This document shows, piece by piece, positions 25,737 through 35,441 of a stretch of 64,000 nt of DNA; the stretch's first letter is position 1; every line of letters begins with the position of its first letter. The stretch is from positions 248,001 to 312,000 of the forward strand of contig NZ_FTMQ01000001.1 of assembly GCF_900156055.1 (NCBI RefSeq), written 5' to 3'. The notes under the pieces are model-generated. The model searched no databases. It saw nothing but the letters and a program-made list of their open reading frames with translations, and was not told the DNA's origin. Source of the DNA: Rhizobium sp. RU33A (GTDB taxonomy: Bacteria; Pseudomonadota; Alphaproteobacteria; Rhizobiales; Rhizobiaceae). A program made the translations under genes and the position numbers.

Positions 25737-26342
25737 ATGACCCGCTTTTTGCGCCGGACCTTGCTGGTCTCGACGACCACACTGGCCGCACTCACCCTGA
25801 TCCCTGCGATCGCCTCGTTCGCGCCCTCGCCCCTCGCCTCCCTCGTCGTCAGCCAGGCCGAAGCGCGTGGCGGTGATGATGATGGCGGCAGTGATGACAG
25901 CGGTGGCGGTAGCGATGACAGTGGTAGCGACGACAGCGGCCGCGGTGATAGCGGCAGGGACGATAGTGGCCGCGACAGTTCCGATGACAACGACGACAGC
26001 TCTGACGACAGCTCGGGCCGCGACCGTGATCGGGACCGCGACCGCGATCGCAACCGTAGCGGCGATGACGATGACGATGATGGCTACGACGACAGCGATG
26101 ATCGTTTTGATGACAGCGCCGACGACGGCAGCCGCCGGAGCGGCAATCGCGATCGCGACGAGATCCGCCTGATCGTCAACAACACCCAGCTGCAGGGCCT
26201 GCTCAGCGGCTCCATGATACCCGTCGATCAGAATGGCAAGCGTTTGCGCTTCGAGGTCGAAGAGGAGCATGGCAACACGGAAATCAAGCTTCGGGCCCCA
26301 CGCGGCACGCTGTCTGGCGTGACCGTGGTCCCCGCAATCTGA
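25737..26342 (+). CDS. Secreted Asp/Gly/Ser-rich low-complexity protein
   Basis: The protein has 201 residues. A hydrophobic export signal (FLRRTLLVSTTTLAALTLIPAIASF) is followed by a long disordered segment of Asp, Gly, Ser and later Arg-Asp alternation (about residues 45-145). A short ordered C-terminal domain (about 150-201, EIRLIVNNTQLQGLLSGSMIPVDQNG) resembles the tail of small periplasmic sensor-associated proteins. The start has TGGAGGAA upstream. It stands before another Asp-rich secreted gene and a two-component pair. An acidic, possibly cation-binding sensor accessory is a guess. Confidence 0.78.
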   Translation: MTRFLRRTLLVSTTTLAALTLIPAIASFAPSPLASLVVSQAEARGGDDDGGSDDSGGGSDDSGSDDSGRGDSGRDDSGRDSSDDNDDSSDDSSGRDRDRDRDRDRNRSGDDDDDDGYDDSDDRFDDSADDGSRRSGNRDRDEIRLIVNNTQLQGLLSGSMIPVDQNGKRLRFEVEEEHGNTEIKLRAPRGTLSGVTVVPAI

Positions 26343-26395
26343 TCAGTTCGAAGCGGTGAAGCCCGAGCCGCCGCGGGCACCCTCTCACCGTTTCG

Positions 26396-26428
26396 CCCCG
26401 CCCGGCCCCCACCGGGCGGGGATAGCTT
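26396..26428 (+). terminator. Hairpin terminator between the two Asp-rich secreted genes
   Basis: A perfect 10-bp GC stem CCCCGCCCGG/CCGGGCGGGG (26396-26405 and 26412-26421) has a 6-base loop and is followed by ATAGCTTTT. It separates the gene ending at 26342 from the PepSY gene at 26490, so the latter has its own promoter. Confidence 0.7.
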
Positions 26429-26489
26429 TTCTCCTGTTGGCGCAAGTCTTGGCCCGCGCTACTCTCCGGAAAACCCGAACAGAGCCTGT

Positions 26490-27047
26490 ATGGATCGTCG
26501 TCTTTTCATTTTTGCCCTTCTGAGCATCGGCTTGGCCTGCGCCATCCCGACGTCATCGGCATGGGCAAAGGACGGAGGGGATGATGGTGGTAGCGATGGC
26601 GGCGGTGATCGCGGCGGCGACAGTAGCGGAAGCGGCAGCGGCGGAGGATCCGATTCCGACGATGACGACGATGATGATGACAGCGGCAAGGACGACGATA
26701 AGGACGACGACAAGGGTGGCCAGGAGGACCGCAGCGGCTCGGGACGTGGCTCTGAAGAGGACGACAAGGACAATGACGATGACGATGACGACGACCGATC
26801 CGGTAGCTCCAGGCGCGAGCGCGACCAGAAAGAGGCGCGCGAAGCCGTCAAGCGTGGAGAAATCCTGCCGCTGCGCGAAATTCTGAAGCGGGTCGACGAG
26901 CAGGGCGGTGGACGGGTGATCGCCGTCGATCTCGACATGCAGGCGCGAAAGCCCTTCTACACACTGAAGGTGCAGAGCGGTTCGAGTGTCAGAACACTCA
27001 AGTTCGAGGCGGCGACCGGCCGCAAACTCAATATCTTTGGATGGTGA
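26490..27047 (+). CDS. Secreted Asp/Gly/Ser-rich protein with C-terminal PepSY-like domain
   Basis: The protein has 185 residues. The signal peptide (LFIFALLSIGLACAIPTSSAWA) is followed by about 85 residues of Asp/Gly/Ser/Lys low complexity. The C-terminal part, at about 115-185 (EAREAVKRGEILPLREILKRV, GGRVIAVDLDMQARKPFYTLKV), looks like a PepSY domain. PepSY proteins commonly sit beside two-component systems and modulate the sensor kinase from the periplasm. Here the response-regulator gene begins 3 bases after its stop and the kinase follows. No clear Shine-Dalgarno is visible at the ATG. Confidence 0.85.
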   Translation: MDRRLFIFALLSIGLACAIPTSSAWAKDGGDDGGSDGGGDRGGDSSGSGSGGGSDSDDDDDDDDSGKDDDKDDDKGGQEDRSGSGRGSEEDDKDNDDDDDDDRSGSSRRERDQKEAREAVKRGEILPLREILKRVDEQGGGRVIAVDLDMQARKPFYTLKVQSGSSVRTLKFEAATGRKLNIFGW

Positions 27048-27050
27048 CAC

Positions 27051-27716
27051 ATGCGCATTCTGCTCGCGGAGGACGACCAGACCATTGCGGACCATACACG
27101 CTCGAAGTTGGAGGCGGAGGGCTTCATCATCGAGCATTTCAACAATGGACCCGATGTCTGGGCCGAGGGCGAAACGGGCGACTATCAGGCGATCATCCTC
27201 GATCTTGGTCTGCCCGGCATGGATGGTCTGTCCATCCTCAAGCGATGGCGCGGAGCCGGTGTCGAGGTTCCGATCCTGGTCCTGACCGCACGCGGCTCCT
27301 GGATGGAACGGGTCGACGGCTTCGATGCTGGCGCTGACGACTATCTCCCCAAGCCATTCCGTAGCGAGGAACTCATCGCTCGTCTGAAAGCTCTGTTGAG
27401 AAGGGTTCATGGCCGCGCAAAGGCGACTGCATCAGCCGGAGGTTTCGTGCTCGACGATACCTCCCGTCGCGTGACCTTCGAGAGCCGGCCGATTGAGCTT
27501 ACGCCGCTCGAATACCGGCTGCTTTCCATGCTGATCGCCGAGCCGCACAAGGTCTTCGATCCGATCGAGATTGCTCGCCAGGTTCAGGGGCGGGACGACG
27601 AGCAGGCGAAGAATGCCGTTGAGGCAATGATCGCGCGCATCCGCCGCAAGACCCATCCGTCTGCGATCGCGACCCGCCGGGGTTTCGGCTACACGCTCTC
27701 AGGCGAGGAGGCATGA
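27051..27716 (+). CDS. OmpR/PhoB-family response regulator
   Basis: The protein has 221 residues. The receiver domain (1-115) has acidic residues EDD at 7-9, phospho-acceptor Asp51 in LDLGLPGMDG, Thr in LVLTARG and Lys in LPKPF. A winged-helix DNA-binding domain follows (about 125-219, ending ATRRGFGYTL). It is cytoplasmic. It is cotranscribed with the PepSY gene upstream and overlaps the kinase gene by 4 bases. The target genes probably include the PepSY operon, but no binding site was identified. Confidence 0.93.
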   Translation: MRILLAEDDQTIADHTRSKLEAEGFIIEHFNNGPDVWAEGETGDYQAIILDLGLPGMDGLSILKRWRGAGVEVPILVLTARGSWMERVDGFDAGADDYLPKPFRSEELIARLKALLRRVHGRAKATASAGGFVLDDTSRRVTFESRPIELTPLEYRLLSMLIAEPHKVFDPIEIARQVQGRDDEQAKNAVEAMIARIRRKTHPSAIATRRGFGYTLSGEEA

Positions 27717-29035
27717 CCCAGTCGCTGCGCCTGCGTCTCTTCATCGGCGCCGTTCTTGCGATTGCCTTCGTTCTGCTCCTCGTCGCCTCAGGTCTGAGCC
27801 GGATCTTCTCCAACTATGTCGCCGACCGCTATCGCGCCGACATGTCGGCGATTATCGATCAGCTGGCGGCCGGCGTCGAATTTCCCGGCGGCATCGCGCG
27901 CATGACAGACGAACCAAGCGATCCGCGCTTCGAGTTGCCGGGTAGTGGCCTCTACTGGGAAGTGATCGCCGGAAGCGGCCAGGTCTTCCGTTCGCGCTCG
28001 CTCTGGGATGTCGAGCTTCTGCCGGAGGCCCTGATCGACGGCACATACGGTTTCCAGCAGGGGGAGGGGCCGGATGGCGCGCCGCTTCTGGTCCAGCTGC
28101 GCGAGGTTGAGCTTGAAACGCCGGAGGGCAACCGCCCCCTGATGCTGCTTGCCGGTTTCGACCGCAAGATGATCGATGATGCCATCTCTGAATTCCATGG
28201 CGCCATGACAATCATGCTGGTGTTGACGGCTGCGGTCCTGCTCGCCGCGGCCTTCCTGCAAATCGGCATTGGTCTTGCACCCCTGTCGCGGCTGCAGAAG
28301 GGGCTCTCCCTCGTGCGCTTCGGACGGACCGACCAATTGCCCGATGCCGGGCCTACCGAACTTCGTCCGCTGGTCACGGAGCTCAACGGTCTCCTGAAGG
28401 AGAGGGAAACGGCCGTCGAACGCGCCCGTGCGAGAGCAAGCGACCTTGCCCATGGCCTCAAGACGCCGCTCACGGTTCTCTTGCAGCTCGCAGACAATCT
28501 GCCCGATCGAGAGCGCAGCATGATCCGCCAGCAGGTCGATCTGATCCGGCAGCGCTCCGACAGGCAACTGCAATCTGCAAGGCTCGGCGTCGAGCAGATG
28601 GCGCAAACGGGCCTGGCGTCGCTCACCGGAAAGCTCATCTCGGTTCTGGCCCCCGTCACGGCCGTGCGTGATGTCGCCTGGAAGGTCGGTGTCGATGATC
28701 AGCTGACCGTCGACATGGATCCGGCCGACTTGGCAGAGGCTCTCGGTAACGTGCTCGACAACGCCACACACTTTGCCAGGACCGAGATCGTTGTGGTCGC
28801 CGAGCGCGACGGCAAATACATCCGGCTCGACGTTGAGGATGACGGTCCGGGTGTCGCCGAGGCGGCCCTTCCGGAGATCGCCGCCCGTGGCGTGCATCTG
28901 GTCGAGGGCGAGGGCACGGGGCTCGGGTTGGCGATCACCTCGGATATTCTCAGCGCCTATGGCGGTGCGATCGCCTTTTCGCGTGGTGGAACGGGTGGCC
29001 TCAGGGTGAGCTTGCTGTTACCGGCAGGCCTGTAG
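27713..29035 (+). CDS. Sensor histidine kinase of the PepSY-linked two-component system
   Basis: The protein has 440 residues. The N-terminal transmembrane helix (about 8-30) and a second helix (about 160-185) bracket a periplasmic sensor domain of roughly 130 residues. Then come a HAMP-like linker, the dimerisation box with His247 ([10 protein letters not shown]) and an ATPase domain (N box VLDNATHFA, then VEDDGPGV and [10 protein letters not shown]). It phosphorylates the regulator encoded upstream, with which it overlaps by 4 bases. The stimulus is unknown; the neighbouring acidic secreted proteins suggest a cation or envelope signal. Confidence 0.92.
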   Translation: MTQSLRLRLFIGAVLAIAFVLLLVASGLSRIFSNYVADRYRADMSAIIDQLAAGVEFPGGIARMTDEPSDPRFELPGSGLYWEVIAGSGQVFRSRSLWDVELLPEALIDGTYGFQQGEGPDGAPLLVQLREVELETPEGNRPLMLLAGFDRKMIDDAISEFHGAMTIMLVLTAAVLLAAAFLQIGIGLAPLSRLQKGLSLVRFGRTDQLPDAGPTELRPLVTELNGLLKERETAVERARARASDLAHGLKTPLTVLLQLADNLPDRERSMIRQQVDLIRQRSDRQLQSARLGVEQMAQTGLASLTGKLISVLAPVTAVRDVAWKVGVDDQLTVDMDPADLAEALGNVLDNATHFARTEIVVVAERDGKYIRLDVEDDGPGVAEAALPEIAARGVHLVEGEGTGLGLAITSDILSAYGGAIAFSRGGTGGLRVSLLLPAGL

Positions 29036-29058
29036 ACGAAGATTCCGGCCGCCACCCG

Positions 29059-29087
29059 TTGCGCTTTTCCAGGTCTACGGTTATAAG
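29059..29087 (+). promoter_or_regulatory. Sigma70-like promoter of rpmI-rplT
   Basis: TTGCGC (29059-29064), exactly 17 bases and TATAAG (29082-29087) form a good housekeeping promoter about 100 bases before the rpmI start. The long leader could carry ribosomal-protein autoregulation, but no structure was established. Confidence 0.6.
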
Positions 29088-29189
29088 CGCGCGTCCGAAC
29101 GGTCCGGCAGGGCATGCCGTGGCCGTTCTTTATGCTTGAAAACGGGCATTCGTCAGCCTGTTTCGATACAAGAACAATGGAGTAGCAAA

Positions 29190-29393
29190 ATGCCCAAGAT
29201 GAAGACGAAATCTGCTGCCAAAAAGCGGTTCAAGATCACGGCGACCGGCAAGGTTCTCGCCGCCGCTGCTGGCAAGCGCCACGGCATGATCAAGCGTTCC
29301 AACAAGTTCATTCGCGATGCCCGCGGCACGATGGTTCTGGCTGAACCTGACGGCAAGAAGGTTATCAAGAACTACCTGCCGAACGGTCTCTGA
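29190..29393 (+). CDS. rpmI: 50S ribosomal protein L35
   Basis: The 67-residue L35 is basic and typical: [22 protein letters not shown] at the N-terminus and NGL at the C-terminus. A GGAGTAG Shine-Dalgarno precedes the ATG. It forms the rpmI-rplT operon with L20, 37 bases downstream, as in most bacteria. The longer frame from 29136 is not supported. Confidence 0.97.
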   Translation: MPKMKTKSAAKKRFKITATGKVLAAAAGKRHGMIKRSNKFIRDARGTMVLAEPDGKKVIKNYLPNGL

Positions 29394-29430
29394 GACCCGC
29401 TCGCTGTTGGACAATTAAGGAGATCATGAC

Positions 29431-29835
29431 ATGGCACGCGTAAAACGTGGCGTAACTTCCCGCGCCAAGCACAACAAGGTATTCAAGCAGGCCAAGGGCT
29501 TCTACGGCCGCCGCAAGAACACGATCCGGGCCGCCAAGGCTGCCGTTGATCGTTCGAAGCAGTTTGCTTACCGCGACCGCAAGAACAACAAGCGCAACTT
29601 CCGCGCTCTGTGGATCCAGCGTATCAACGCTGCCGTCCGCGAATTCGGCCTGACCTACGGCCGCTTCATCGACGGTCTGAACAAGGCTGGCATCGAAGTC
29701 GACCGCAAGGTCCTCTCCGACCTCGCCATCCATGAGCCAGCTGCTTTCGCGAAGCTCGTAGAAGCCTCGAAGAAGGCTCTTGCCTACCTCAAGGACGCAG
29801 GCACGGCCAACGAGTTTGAAAGCGCGGTCAAGTAA
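29431..29835 (+). CDS. rplT: 50S ribosomal protein L20
   Basis: The 134-residue L20 has the characteristic basic N-terminus ([30 protein letters not shown]) and conserved [18 protein letters not shown]. It binds 23S rRNA early in assembly and in some bacteria represses its own operon. AAGGAG lies upstream. A strong terminator follows and separates the operon from pheS. Confidence 0.98.
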   Translation: MARVKRGVTSRAKHNKVFKQAKGFYGRRKNTIRAAKAAVDRSKQFAYRDRKNNKRNFRALWIQRINAAVREFGLTYGRFIDGLNKAGIEVDRKVLSDLAIHEPAAFAKLVEASKKALAYLKDAGTANEFESAVK

Positions 29836-29869
29836 GCCAGCGCTTCCCGACTGAAATTCAAGTATTGGG

Positions 29870-29906
29870 AAACCCGCGCTGGTACGGCTGGCGCGGGTTT
29901 TTCTTT
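29870..29906 (+). terminator. Intrinsic terminator of rpmI-rplT
   Basis: A 10-bp stem AAACCCGCGC/GCGCGGGTTT (29870-29879 and 29891-29900) is followed by TTCTTT. It lies 35 bases after the rplT stop and about 57 bases before pheS. Confidence 0.85.
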
Positions 29907-29962
29907 GACCGTTAGGCTGTGACGGTATTCATGGCACGACATTAAGGGCAGGAAACGGAAAT

Positions 29963-31048
29963 ATGTCCGATCTCGACAGTTTGAAGACGCAGCTACTCGC
30001 CGACATCGCCGCCGCCGCGGACGAACCGGCGATCGAGGCTATTCGCGTGGCGGCCATGGGCAAGAAGGGGTCCGTTTCGGAGCTCCTGAAGACGCTGGGC
30101 ACGATGAGCCCCGAAGAGCGCCAGACGCGGGGTGCCGCGATTAACGCCCTGAAGAACGAGATCACCGAGGAAATCATCACCCGCAAGGCAGCGCTGAAGG
30201 ATGCGGCGATCAACGCCCGCCTGAAGGCAGAGACGCTCGATGTCTCGCTTCCCGTCCGCTCCTCGCCGGCCGAGCGGGGTCGGATTCACCCCATCAGCCA
30301 GATCGTCGACGAGATCACCGCGATCTTCGCCGACATGGGCTTCTCGATCGCCGAAGGTCCCGATATCGAGACCGACTACTACAACTTCACGGCGCTGAAC
30401 TTCCCCGAAGGTCACCCGGCCCGCGAGATGCACGACACCTTCTTCCTCTCACCGGATGAGAACGGTGAGCGCAAGGTGCTGCGCACGCACACCTCCCCGG
30501 TGCAGATCCGCACCATGGAAGCGCAGAAGCCGCCGATCCGCATCGTCATTCCGGGCAAGACCTATCGCCAGGACTCGGATGCGACGCATTCGCCGATGTT
30601 CCACCAGGTCGAAGGCCTTGTCATCGACAAGACGGCCAATGTCGCGAACATGCGCTGGATCCTGGAAGAGTTCTGCAAGGCTTTCTTCGAGGTCGACAGC
30701 GTCACCATGCGCTTCCGCCCGTCCTTCTTCCCCTTCACCGAGCCGAGCTTCGAGGTCGACATTCAGTGCGACCGTTCCTCGGGCCCGATCGTCAAGTTCG
30801 GCGAGGGCAAGGACTGGATGGAAATCCTCGGCTGCGGCATGGTTCACCCGAACGTGCTGCGCGCGGGTGGCCTTGATCCCGACGAGTATCAGGGCTTCGC
30901 CTGGGGCATGGGCCTCGACCGCATCGCCATGCTGAAATACGGCATGCCGGACCTGCGCGACTTCTTCAACGCCGATGTCCGTTGGATGAGCCATTACGGC
31001 TTCCGCCCGCTGGATGTACCGACGCTGTTTGGCGGCTTGAGCACCTGA
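29963..31048 (+). CDS. pheS: Phenylalanyl-tRNA synthetase alpha subunit
   Basis: The 361-residue catalytic subunit charges tRNA(Phe). The N-terminal coiled coil (1-90) precedes class II motifs: motif 2 around [21 protein letters not shown] and motif 3 around [17 protein letters not shown]. The glycine-rich [21 protein letters not shown] lies in the active site. It works as an alpha2beta2 enzyme with PheT, but here a small DUF2442 gene separates the two. The start ATG is preceded by AGGAAACGG. The leader is short, and no phe attenuator was seen. Confidence 0.98.
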   Translation: MSDLDSLKTQLLADIAAAADEPAIEAIRVAAMGKKGSVSELLKTLGTMSPEERQTRGAAINALKNEITEEIITRKAALKDAAINARLKAETLDVSLPVRSSPAERGRIHPISQIVDEITAIFADMGFSIAEGPDIETDYYNFTALNFPEGHPAREMHDTFFLSPDENGERKVLRTHTSPVQIRTMEAQKPPIRIVIPGKTYRQDSDATHSPMFHQVEGLVIDKTANVANMRWILEEFCKAFFEVDSVTMRFRPSFFPFTEPSFEVDIQCDRSSGPIVKFGEGKDWMEILGCGMVHPNVLRAGGLDPDEYQGFAWGMGLDRIAMLKYGMPDLRDFFNADVRWMSHYGFRPLDVPTLFGGLST

Positions 31049-31131
31049 TCTGCGAACAACCGGCCGCCACGACGGCCAGATGGAGGGGCAGTTGGAGGCT
31101 GCCCCATCCTTGTGAATGAAAGCAATGCGAC

Positions 31132-31422
31132 GTGATTGAACATCTCGATAACATGCGGCCGGTCGATCTGCTGTGCGATGACGACTTGCTGCATGTGGAA
31201 CTGACGGACGGTCGTATCGTCAGCGTCCCGGTCTGGTGGTACCCGCCCCTTCAGGAGGCGATGCCGGTGGAGCGGAACAACGTGGAATTCATGCCGTCGA
31301 GCATCCACTGGCCCGATATCGATCTCGATGTGACGGTGGTCAGCATGCTCCTCGGCAAACAGGCGTCCGGCGCGCAACCGCTAGACGCTTCGGGCAAGAT
31401 GCAGATGGGAACGAGACAATGA
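31132..31422 (+). CDS. DUF2442-domain protein between pheS and pheT
   Basis: The 96-residue protein matches the DUF2442 pattern: [42 protein letters not shown], then [20 protein letters not shown]. Its role is unknown; some relatives are linked to toxin-antitoxin-like pairs with DUF4160 proteins, but no such partner is present here. The stop overlaps the pheT start by 4 bases, so the protein is made in step with PheT. The start is a GTG just after an in-frame stop; an ATG at 31153 is an alternative. It lies 83 bases after pheS. Confidence 0.8.
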   Translation: MIEHLDNMRPVDLLCDDDLLHVELTDGRIVSVPVWWYPPLQEAMPVERNNVEFMPSSIHWPDIDLDVTVVSMLLGKQASGAQPLDASGKMQMGTRQ

Positions 31423-33842
31423 AATTCACACTCTCCTGGCTGAAGGATCACCTGGAAACCGAGGCCTCGCTCGACGAGATCTGCGAGCGGCTGACCGCGA
31501 TCGGGCTTGAGGTCGAGGATGTCGATGACAAGGCGGCCTACAAGCCCTTCGTCATCGCCAAGATCCTGACGGCGGAAAAGCATCCCGAGGCCGATCGTCT
31601 TAAGGTGCTCTCGGTCGATGCCGGTGACGGCAAGCCGGTGCAGATCGTCTGTGGTGCACCAAATGCCCGCGCCGGCATGATTGGTGCACTCGCGCGTCCG
31701 GGTACCTATGTGCCGGGCATCGATGTGACGCTCGCCGTCGGCAAGATCCGTGGCGTCGAAAGCCATGGCATGATGTGCTCCGAAAAGGAGCTTAATATCT
31801 CCGACGACCACAATGGCATCATCGATCTGCCCGAGGATGCGCCGGTTGGCACCTCCTTCGCGTCTTATGCCGGTCTCGACGATCCGGTCATCGAGATCAA
31901 CCTGACGCCGAACCGTCCGGACTGCACCTCGGTCTTCGGCATCGCCCGCGATCTCGCAGCCTCCGGTTTGGGCAAGCTCAAGGCCCCGAAGGCGCCCGCC
32001 TTCAAGGTCGAGGGTGAGACGCCGGTCGAGGTCAAGCTCGAGCTTGAAGATCATCTCTGCCCGGGCTTTGCCTATCGCCTGGTGCGCGGCGTGAAGAACG
32101 GCCCGAGCCCGAAATGGATGCAGCAGCGCCTGCTCGCGATCGGACTTCGCCCGATCTCGGCGCTCGTCGACGTCACCAACTACATGACTTTCGACCAGGG
32201 CCGTCCGATGCATGTCTTCGACGCTGACAAGGTCAAGGGCGCGCTCACCGTACGCCGGGCCAAGGAGGGCGAGGAAATCCTCGCGCTCGATACCCGCACC
32301 TACAAGCTCAATCCGAACAACGTTGTCATCGCCGATGACAACGGTCCGGAATCCATCGGCGGCATTATGGGTGGCGAGCATTCGGGCTGTGATGAGAACA
32401 CCGTCAATGTGCTGATCGAGTCGGCCCTGTGGGATCCGATCAACATTGCCAAGACCGGCCGTGCCCATGGCATCATTACGGACGCACGTTACCGCTTCGA
32501 GCGTGGCGTCGATCCTGAATACATGGTGCCCGGCCTTGAGCGCACCACTGAGCTGGTGCTCGAAATGTGCGGGGGTGTCGCGGCCGAAAAGAAGGTCGAG
32601 GGCTACAAGGGCCATGAGAAGAAGGTTGTCGACTTCCCTTATGCGGAAGTGAAGCGCCTGACCGGTCTCACCGTCTCCAACGACGAGTCGCGCCAGATCC
32701 TGACCGCCCTCGGCTTCGAGATCCTGTCCGGCGACGAGACCTCAGCCAAGGTTTCCTTACCGTCCTGGCGTCCTGACGTCGATGGCAAGGCGGATCTGGT
32801 GGAAGAGGTCATGCGCATGCATGGCGTCGATAACATCAAACCGGAGCCTCTGCCGCCGACCGGTTCGGTCAATGCCAAGATCCTGACCACGTTGCAGATC
32901 CGCACGCGGTCTGCCCGTCGGGCGCTTGCCTCGCGCGGCATGCTGGAAGCCGTGACTTGGTCCTTCATTTCGGCCGAACACGCCAAACTCTTCGGCGGCG
33001 GCAGCGACAAGCTGAAGCTGGTCAATCCGATCGCCGCCGACATGTCGGACATGCGCCCCTCGCTGCTGCCGGGTCTGCTGACGGCTGCACAGCGCAATGC
33101 CGACCGTGGTTTTGGCGATGTGGCGATCTTCGAAGTTTCCGGCACCTATGAGGGCGATGCGCCCGAAACCCAGCGTCGCGTCGCCGGTGGCGTACGCCGC
33201 GGCACGGCCTCGATTGCAGGTTCCGGTCGCATGTGGTCGAACCAGGCCAAGGGCGGCGGCAAGCCGGTTGATGTCTTCGACGCCAAGGCCGATGCGCTGG
33301 CCGTACTTGAAGCCTGCGGCATTCCCACGGGCAATGTCCAGATCGAGCAGGGTGGCCCAGAATGGTATCACCCCGGCCGTTCGGGCACGATCAAGGCCGG
33401 CCCCAAGGTTATCCTCGGTACCTTCGGTGAATTCCACCCGAAGACGTTGGAAGCGCTGGACGTGTCCGGCACGCTCTGCGGCTTCGAGATCTATGTCGAT
33501 GCTCTGCCGGAGCCCAAGAAGAAGGCGACCCGCACCAAGCCGGCGCTGGAACTCTCTGCCTTCCAGATGGTGAAGCGCGACTTCGCCTTCGTGGTCGAAA
33601 AGGCGGTTGAAGCCGGCGCGATCATCAAGGCGGCGACAAGCGCCGATCGCAAGCTGATCTCTGGCGTCAATGTCTTCGATATCTTCGAGGGTGCTTCCGT
33701 CGGCGAGGGCCGGAAGTCGGTGGCCATCGAGGTTCTGATCCAGCCGACCGACAAGACCCTGACCGACGAGGATTTCGATGCGCTGACGAAGAAGATCGTC
33801 GGCAATGTCGAAAAGTCGACGGGCGGAACGCTGCGCGCCTGA
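31419..33842 (+). CDS. pheT: Phenylalanyl-tRNA synthetase beta subunit
   Basis: The 807-residue PheT has the expected order: tRNA-binding EMAP-like domain (about 40-150), B3/B4 editing region, B5 domain, a catalytic-like core and the C-terminal ferredoxin-fold anticodon-binding domain ([21 protein letters not shown] to the end). Its start overlaps the DUF2442 stop (ATGA), which implies translational coupling. The long frame starting at 31236 overlaps the DUF2442 gene and is rejected. Confidence 0.97.
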   Translation: MKFTLSWLKDHLETEASLDEICERLTAIGLEVEDVDDKAAYKPFVIAKILTAEKHPEADRLKVLSVDAGDGKPVQIVCGAPNARAGMIGALARPGTYVPGIDVTLAVGKIRGVESHGMMCSEKELNISDDHNGIIDLPEDAPVGTSFASYAGLDDPVIEINLTPNRPDCTSVFGIARDLAASGLGKLKAPKAPAFKVEGETPVEVKLELEDHLCPGFAYRLVRGVKNGPSPKWMQQRLLAIGLRPISALVDVTNYMTFDQGRPMHVFDADKVKGALTVRRAKEGEEILALDTRTYKLNPNNVVIADDNGPESIGGIMGGEHSGCDENTVNVLIESALWDPINIAKTGRAHGIITDARYRFERGVDPEYMVPGLERTTELVLEMCGGVAAEKKVEGYKGHEKKVVDFPYAEVKRLTGLTVSNDESRQILTALGFEILSGDETSAKVSLPSWRPDVDGKADLVEEVMRMHGVDNIKPEPLPPTGSVNAKILTTLQIRTRSARRALASRGMLEAVTWSFISAEHAKLFGGGSDKLKLVNPIAADMSDMRPSLLPGLLTAAQRNADRGFGDVAIFEVSGTYEGDAPETQRRVAGGVRRGTASIAGSGRMWSNQAKGGGKPVDVFDAKADALAVLEACGIPTGNVQIEQGGPEWYHPGRSGTIKAGPKVILGTFGEFHPKTLEALDVSGTLCGFEIYVDALPEPKKKATRTKPALELSAFQMVKRDFAFVVEKAVEAGAIIKAATSADRKLISGVNVFDIFEGASVGEGRKSVAIEVLIQPTDKTLTDEDFDALTKKIVGNVEKSTGGTLRA

Positions 33843-33887
33843 TCTTACTGGCGAGCGGACCTGGTCCGCTTGCGATGAGACAAAGAA

Positions 33888-33924
33888 AAAGCCCTTTCCC
33901 TGCATGTCAGGGAAAGGGCTCTTT
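33888..33924. terminator. Bidirectional terminator between pheT and the 48-residue gene
   Basis: A perfect 12-bp stem GCCCTTTCCCTG/CAGGGAAAGGGC (33891-33902 and 33908-33919) with a 5-base loop has A-rich and T-rich flanks on opposite sides. It can therefore terminate pheT (plus) and the small gene at 33980 (minus). A second short hairpin AGCGGAC-CTG-GTCCGCT lies just before it (33854-33870). Confidence 0.85.
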
Positions 33925-33979
33925 GATGTGTACCCGATGGTCATGGACCGTCAGGAAGGTCGGGCTTCGTCATCAGGCC

Positions 33980-34126
33980 TTAGAGGCTGACGCGACGGCC
34001 TTCCTTGTCGGCCGACTTGCGGTCGTCGCCGTGCTTGGCAAGGATCGCCTTGGCATCTTCGACCGAGATGCGATGCTTCTTGGCAAAGGGAATGGGCTCA
34101 TAGCCCTTGGTGTTTTCGTCTGCCAT
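33980..34126 (-). CDS. 48-residue small protein (DUF3606-like)
   Basis: This complete small gene reads MADENTKGYEPIPFAKKHRI, then SVEDAKAILAKHGDDRKSAD and KEGRRVSL. A GGAG Shine-Dalgarno lies eight bases upstream of the ATG at 34126, and the bidirectional terminator lies beyond its stop. The SxEDAxxILxKHGDDR segment resembles DUF3606 small basic proteins common in Rhizobiales. No function is known. Codon use and the flanking signals argue that it is real. Confidence 0.75.
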   Translation of the reverse strand: MADENTKGYEPIPFAKKHRISVEDAKAILAKHGDDRKSADKEGRRVSL

Positions 34127-34278
34127 GCTGGTCTCCAATTCTGGAAATGCGCCGGCAGGATGCCGGAGCCTGGAATGTCGCGCTAAACGGGGAAGAAAAG
34201 CTCGTCGATGGCGAGCGGATGCGACGCGTGCGAAGGGCGTCGCCTATGAACCCTATGTAGGGATTGGCGATCGAAAGC

Positions 34279-35301
34279 TCAATACTTCTTCTTGCGCAGC
34301 GTCTTGTTGCCCTTCGGCCCGGAATAAACGGGCGTGCGGTCGCGGTTCTCTGCCTGCAATTGTCGCCAGCGGTCGAGGCGGGCAGGCTCGAGCGTGCCCT
34401 CCTTGATCGCCGCTTGCACGGCGCAACCCTTCTCGTGCGAATGGCTGCAATCGCGAAACTTGCAATGCGGCACAAGCTCGGTGATTTCGGCAAACAGCGT
34501 GTCGATACCGTCGGTGATGTCGCTGACATAGAGCGTGCGAATGCCGGGCGTATCGATCACCCAGCCGCCGCTGGCGATCGCATGCAGGGACCGGGCCGTC
34601 GTCGTGTGCCGCCCCTTGGCATCATGTTCGCGGATCGCGCCGGTCTTCTGCGCCGTTTCGGCGCCGTGGCCGGCGAGCGTATTCACCAGCGTCGACTTGC
34701 CGACGCCGGAAGAGCCGACGAGTGCCACCGTCTGGCCGGGGCCGCACCAGGGCATCAGGGGATCGATGGCTTCAGACGAGCGGGCGTTGACGATGACGAC
34801 AGGCAGATCGCGCTGCAGGCCTTGTGCCTCGTCTGCGTAGACGGAGGCATTGTCGACCGTATCGGCCTTGGTGAGCACGATGACAGGGCGCGTGCCCGCT
34901 TCATTGGCCATAACCAGGTAACGTTCGAGCCGGGCGGCGTTGAAATCGGCATTGCAGGAGGTGACGATGAACAGCGTATCGACATTGGCGGCGGCGAGCT
35001 GCTGGCCGAAGGCGCCTTCGGTTCGCCGTTGCAGCACGGTCTGGCGATCCAGGCGGCGCACGAAGAGCCCGGTATATGGTGCGGCAAGAACCCAGTCGCC
35101 CACGGCAAAATCGGCGGTATTGCTGTTCGGCGGAAGCTCGATCTCCACCGGCCCCGTCGCATCGATCGCCTCCAGGCGGTCGCGATGCACCGAGGAGATG
35201 CGACGCACCAGGAGCTCGGCCTCATCAGCCGTCACCTGCTCAGCGAAGAAGGCGTTGAAGCCGAGCCGCGCGAGCGCGGCGGTATCGTTGAGGCCGGTCA
35301 A
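34279..35301 (-). CDS. rsgA: Small ribosomal subunit biogenesis GTPase RsgA
   Basis: The 340-residue protein is a circularly permuted GTPase acting late in 30S maturation. An N-terminal OB fold (about 35-100) is followed by the permuted G motifs: TKAD (G4), GSSGVGKSTLVNTL (P-loop) and DTPGIR (G3). A C-terminal zinc knuckle comes last (PHCKFRDCSHSHEKGC). The start is a TTG, since upstream codons give no ATG or GTG before the in-frame stop. It is monocistronic. Confidence 0.93.
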   Translation of the reverse strand: MTGLNDTAALARLGFNAFFAEQVTADEAELLVRRISSVHRDRLEAIDATGPVEIELPPNSNTADFAVGDWVLAAPYTGLFVRRLDRQTVLQRRTEGAFGQQLAAANVDTLFIVTSCNADFNAARLERYLVMANEAGTRPVIVLTKADTVDNASVYADEAQGLQRDLPVVIVNARSSEAIDPLMPWCGPGQTVALVGSSGVGKSTLVNTLAGHGAETAQKTGAIREHDAKGRHTTTARSLHAIASGGWVIDTPGIRTLYVSDITDGIDTLFAEITELVPHCKFRDCSHSHEKGCAVQAAIKEGTLEPARLDRWRQLQAENRDRTPVYSGPKGNKTLRKKKY

Positions 35302-35441
35302 GGGTGGATCACCGGGGTGAGACGTAAAGCCATGGGCACTTTCAGCGTTGAGATCAGACGGTGACGCTTCTCATAGCGCAGAAAGTCTTCGCTGACGCGG
35401 GAAATCGTCCGCGCCATCCGTCGCAGCGGCAGGATCCGTGA

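Noticed and set aside
27788..28897. 369-residue minus-strand frame opposite the histidine kinase
   Set aside because: The sense frame has all kinase motifs; this frame has none.
31251..33944. Two long minus-strand frames opposite pheT (31251-32615, 32757-33944)
   Set aside because: They are antisense shadows of pheT, caused by high GC at third codon positions.
34321..34347. GGAATAAAC motif inside rsgA resembling the ECF-type promoter
   Set aside because: It is inside a coding region, its spacing to CGGTT is off, and no gene start lies downstream on that strand.
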